This document shows, one piece after another, positions 47,041-49,593 of a stretch of DNA of 49,593 nucleotides. The stretch is from positions 1-49,593 of the forward strand of contig JAQVXL010000007.1 of the NCBI GenBank assembly GCA_028709235.1. The letters run 5' to 3'. This DNA is from Desulfotomaculaceae bacterium (GTDB lineage: Bacteria; Bacillota; Desulfotomaculia; Desulfotomaculales; Pelotomaculaceae). Made by a program: the position numbers and the translations under genes. The notes beneath the pieces were generated by a model, which worked only from the letters and a program-made list of their open reading frames with translations, had not been told where the DNA came from and searched no databases. Position 1 is the stretch's first letter. Each line of letters opens with the position of its first letter.

Positions 47041-48138
47041 TTATTTTTTGTTATCCCTATTTCTCACAATAACATTCCTGACCGGCTTTAAAATCTTGCC
47101 CGCCGGCGAGCTATCTATCAAGTGGCGGTACTTTTGCAGCAATTGCCAGGTGTGGGAGGAATGAATACCGGCCAGGACCTGTTGCAGCGCAGCAACATTT
47201 TGGGTTAAAGCAGTGTTTTCTTGAGCCAGTGCTGCAATGGATTGGTCCTTTTCCCGCGCTGCAACCGCCAGCTCATCCACTTCTGCTTCCAGTTCCCGGA
47301 TAAGCCGGCAGGCATTGGCCGCTTCTCCTTCCAGTTCCCGGATATGTTGATCTTTTTCCTCCGCCGCCTGGGTCAGGAGGTCATTTTTCTGCCAGATCAC
47401 CTCCAGGGGCTTTCTTGATATATCGTAACAGATACTTGACTCTGCAATACCGGCGTATTTTTTCTTATTGCGGCAAAAAGCAATCATATAGAGGTGCAAT
47501 CTCATGGGTTGCTCAGTTGCCGAAGAAGTTCCATCGTTGCAGGCAATTCTGTATTCGCCGGGCGATTTCTGCAGCGGGTTCTGAGCCAAAGGCCAGGTCA
47601 GGCTGGCCAGGTTGATTTCCTGCAGGGAGATACTGACCCAGGCAAATTCTTTTTTCAGCAAGGCTTCAAACTCTTCCAGGTAAAACTCCTTGATATGGTA
47701 GGGATTCTTGTCCCGGAAGCTGTCCGTCCTGTGCTTGTCCGGAGTTGAGATGATAAACAAGCCTGCCGGGCTCAATACCCTTTTGACCTCACGTAAAAAT
47801 GTCCGCTGGTCTTGTTCGGCCAAATGCTCTATGGTTTCAAAGGAAAAGATCATATCAAAGGCCGCGTCCTCAAAGGGTATTTGATCAGCGGCTCCTGCAA
47901 TATAGGTTAAATTATCCCGCCTATATTTCTTTTTTGCCCTTTCGATAACCTGATAATCGATATCCATACCGACTGTTGTTCTGGCATATTGAGCAACAAA
48001 AAAAGAACTATAGCCGTCGCCGCAGGCCAGGTCCAGGACCCTTTTACCCCGCGCATATTTAGCGGCAATAAAGTAGCGGTGCCAATGAAATAATAACTCT
48101 ATATAATCATCTGAGGAAGGTGATAATCTTTCCTCCAC
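47041..48138 (-). CDS. SAM methyltransferase fused to a long coiled coil
   Basis: Residues 1-200 form a class I methyltransferase: 'RVLDLACGDGYSSFFVAQYA', 'TVGMDIDYQVIERAKKKY', 'FDMIFSFETIEHLAEQDQR' and 'EVKRVLSPAGLFIISTPDKH'. Residues about 235-320 are a heptad-rich coiled coil of Glu, Leu and Ala. A 45-residue tail follows, 'HTWQLLQKYRHLIDSSPAGK', of the sort found in clostridial glycosyltransferases. The layout recalls chain-capping methyltransferases whose coiled coil measures polymer length (WbdD type), but the sequence is not obviously WbdD. It is the first gene of the second glycan locus. Confidence 0.82.
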   Translation of the reverse strand: MEERLSPSSDDYIELLFHWHRYFIAAKYARGKRVLDLACGDGYSSFFVAQYARTTVGMDIDYQVIERAKKKYRRDNLTYIAGAADQIPFEDAAFDMIFSFETIEHLAEQDQRTFLREVKRVLSPAGLFIISTPDKHRTDSFRDKNPYHIKEFYLEEFEALLKKEFAWVSISLQEINLASLTWPLAQNPLQKSPGEYRIACNDGTSSATEQPMRLHLYMIAFCRNKKKYAGIAESSICYDISRKPLEVIWQKNDLLTQAAEEKDQHIRELEGEAANACRLIRELEAEVDELAVAAREKDQSIAALAQENTALTQNVAALQQVLAGIHSSHTWQLLQKYRHLIDSSPAGKILKPVRNVIVRNRDNKK

Positions 48139-48275
48139 CAGCCGGACCCCCTTTACGCATCATCTACTGCCTGCAAGTTCTGCACTTTCTCGCCCAATTT
48201 TGCAATCTGGTATTACATATACTATTACGCCGTTTCCGGCACAATACCTGCCGTAGCCCGGCCAAGCCCAACAGC
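48139..48275. other. Non-coding stretch upstream of the second glycan locus
   Basis: It lies between the coiled-coil methyltransferase and the terminator of the transposase. It should hold the promoter of the glycan operon on the minus strand. I see no convincing promoter, small gene or repeat in it. Confidence 0.3.
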
Positions 48276-48324
48276 AAAAAGAAAGGCCCCCCGGAGGGCA
48301 GATGAGGCTGCTCTCGCGGGGGGT
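48276..48324 (-). terminator. GC-rich terminator downstream of the transposase gene
   Basis: CCCCCCG (48287-48293) pairs with CGGGGGG (48317-48323) across a 23-base loop. On the minus strand the stem is followed by CTTTCTTTTT. It lies about 60 bp after the transposase stop. Confidence 0.7.
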
Positions 48325-48382
48325 CTCTCCTACTTTGGATAACTTAATGACTCAGGAGTCTTACCCCTGTGTGTGTTATGTG

Positions 48383-49141
48383 TTATATTGTTCGTATCAC
48401 CCCGAAACTAATACCGGTTAGCCGCTCAATTTGCCTGATAGACAGGCCCTTGGCCTTACACTCTTTGATAGCTTCATTACGTTTTTCTTTTTCAAAACGC
48501 TGCACCTCTGTTGGACTTTGGACACCGGATATACTCCTGATAAAATTGCTAGCCTCAGTATCATTTAGCCTGGCATCTTGATCATAGTCTAGGCATCGAT
48601 CCTGGTTCTCCGCCGAATTGAATTCCTTAAACATTTTTATTGCATTTACCCTGTTGGTCGTAAAAAGATTAAGACAGAATTGAACATCGCAAATTCTTGG
48701 TTCTCCAACATATTCCCCATAGCTGCTCCATGGATAACCGGCTATGTTTTTTACAATACCGGCCTTATATGGGTTTTGGTGAATGTAGCGAAGCACCGTT
48801 AAAAAATAGCTATCCGTTTCAACTGCCTCACTTTTATAGCGAGCCTGGAACAAATGACCCCGGCGGCCATATTTCCAGTTATACCAGTACACGTAACTGG
48901 CCCCAATCCTTCTAAATACTATCCCCAGGTCTTCCGTGACCTCCTTTAACAATAAATGAATATGATTACTCATTAGACAGTAAGCATATATTTCATAGCC
49001 GCTTTTCTCTTTGATATCTTTTATTGTCCACAGAAACTTTTGATAATCCTCATCATCCTCAAATATGATTTGACGGTTAATACCCCTTAACATCACATGA
49101 TAAATCCCTGTATGACTTTTCCTTCTAGCAGTCCTTACCAT
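48383..49141 (-). CDS. REP-associated tyrosine transposase (RAYT, Y1/IS200-like)
   Basis: The 252-residue protein belongs to the single-domain HUH nuclease group that handles REP sequences. It shows 'YHVMLRGINRQIIFEDDEDY', the HUH histidines in 'YAYCLMSNHIHLLLKE' (H60, H62) and the helix with the catalytic tyrosine, 'LRYIHQNPYKAGIV' (Y119). It ends with a helix-turn-helix-like region, 'GLSIRQIERLTGISFGVIRT'. It appears intact. A copy of the 19-bp repeat and an array of four 23-bp repeats lie just upstream. It probably recognises the REP-like repeats scattered over the window. That link is inference. Confidence 0.9.
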   Translation of the reverse strand: MVRTARRKSHTGIYHVMLRGINRQIIFEDDEDYQKFLWTIKDIKEKSGYEIYAYCLMSNHIHLLLKEVTEDLGIVFRRIGASYVYWYNWKYGRRGHLFQARYKSEAVETDSYFLTVLRYIHQNPYKAGIVKNIAGYPWSSYGEYVGEPRICDVQFCLNLFTTNRVNAIKMFKEFNSAENQDRCLDYDQDARLNDTEASNFIRSISGVQSPTEVQRFEKEKRNEAIKECKAKGLSIRQIERLTGISFGVIRTI

Positions 49142-49196
49142 TTCTGCGCCCCTTGTCTAATATCCTAACATGGCAAGATGAAAATAACAACACAAA

Positions 49197-49215
49197 AGAA
49201 CTGTCCCCTTGTGTC
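49197..49215 (+). repeat. REP-like element G next to the RAYT gene
   Basis: AGAACTGTCCCCTTGTGTC is a direct match to the 19-bp motif with few changes. It lies 56 bp upstream of the transposase start and immediately before the tandem repeats. Confidence 0.75.
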
Positions 49216-49308
49216 CACGGTAAGGACTATTTTAGAAAGATGGTAAGCAGAATTTTCTTATCACGGTAGGGACTTTTTTCACGTAAACGGTAAAGAGAAT
49301 TTTCATTA
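49216..49308. repeat. Iteron-like array of four 23-24 bp repeats
   Basis: Four units begin with GGTA at 49219, 49242, 49265 and 49289. Each fits the consensus GGTAARGAGAATTTTC. The spacing is 23, 23 and 24 bp, that is just over two helical turns. The last two units are the closest to each other in their 3' half. The array sits between the RAYT gene and the IS21-like fragment. Confidence 0.7.
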
Positions 49309-49397
49309 CCATATGATGAGTTTAATCATGAAGGAGGAAGGCATCAGGGCCACAAACTTATATACCCATAGAAGCAGGTATACAAGGAGGCCAACAG

Positions 49398-49496
49398 ATG
49401 CTAAAAATCAAACAAATGCAAGAAATACAAGATTTAAAACTACGCGGCTACTCAATCAATGAAATTGTGATTCCACTGCAAAAACAGGTTGTTTAA
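49398..49496 (+). pseudogene. N-terminal fragment of an IS21-type (IstA) transposase
   Basis: ATG at 49398 follows AAGGAGG and opens a 32-residue frame, 'MLKIKQMQEIQDLKLRGYSI' then 'NEIV'. This matches the N-terminal helix-turn-helix of IS21-family IstA proteins. The frame ends after 'KQVV', where a family member would continue for several hundred residues. A small hairpin (AACCCC / GGGGTT, 49495-49510) follows the stop. It is either a remnant of an IS21 element or the frameshifted start of one that continues beyond the window. Confidence 0.6.
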
Positions 49497-49593
49497 CCCC
49501 TATGGGGGTTTTCAATAGTAAAAATTGTCTTGAGCAGATAGCTCAAAAAGTTCTTTTTCAACTGAAGATCGCTAATTTAGACCTCCATTACTA

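Noticed and set aside
49216-49308. A CRISPR array
   Set aside because: There are only four imperfect units with about 7-bp spacers of similar sequence, and no cas genes. It fits an iteron-like or transposon-control array better.

Overview
The window looks like a chromosome segment of a Gram-positive anaerobe of the class Clostridia, most like the Pelotomaculum/Desulfotomaculum group. The signs are strong GGAGG ribosome-binding sites with frequent GTG and TTG starts, the rapZ-yvcK-whiA cluster, the Amj lipid II flippase, a DUF1405 protein, sigma-54 next to the glycolytic operon, and several 2-hydroxyacyl-CoA dehydratase-activase type proteins. The assignment is inference from gene content. Nearly every gene is on the minus strand, so transcription runs from high to low coordinates. 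The clear exceptions are a 49-residue ribbon-helix-helix gene and an IS21-type fragment near the right edge.

From low to high coordinates: (1) 1-7.4 kb is a surface-polysaccharide locus. It holds a CDP-glucose branch (rfbF, rfbG and a frameshifted rfbH), an rfbC-like epimerase, two GT2 glycosyltransferases, a DUF1616 membrane protein, a small membrane protein and a truncated GT4 gene. (2) 7.4-9.7 kb holds amj and the rplM-rpsI operon, with a consensus sigma-A promoter. (3) 9.7-17.4 kb is a complete lower-glycolysis operon (gap, pgk, tpiA, gpmI, eno) with rpoN upstream and no cggR-like regulator. (4) 17.5-26.9 kb carries a DUF1405 protein, an acyltransferase, whiA, yvcK, rapZ, a PHP phosphoesterase, a bifunctional PGI/PMI, a glycogen-debranching enzyme and a HAD phosphatase. 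This block joins sugar-phosphate metabolism to cell-envelope regulation. (5) 27.1-35.2 kb encodes two versions of an ATP-driven iron-sulfur activase/dehydratase-like system. One is a compact AT-rich operon (RelB-like regulator, two paralogous three-cysteine proteins, one activase). The other is a single 1427-residue fusion with a MarR gene beside it. (6) 35.4-40.9 kb has uvrC and uvrA, preceded by a 99-residue protein that resembles a degenerate GIY-YIG domain. (7) 41.4-48.1 kb is a second glycan locus: two methyltransferases, one with a long coiled coil, and two giant two-domain glycosyltransferases with opposite domain order. (8) 48.2-49.6 kb is a mobile-element zone with a REP-associated tyrosine transposase, an iteron-like array and an IS21-type N-terminal fragment.

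Two things cross the whole window. A 19-bp motif (consensus AGAACCGTCCCCTTGACAC) occurs at least six times in imperfect form, and one copy lies directly upstream of the transposase gene, which suggests a REP/RAYT family. Two copies fall inside the N-terminal coding regions of other genes (the HAD phosphatase and uvrC). The most interesting candidate system is the 27.1-30.4 kb operon, where an antitoxin-type DNA-binding protein without a toxin appears to control a split activase/dehydratase-like machine.
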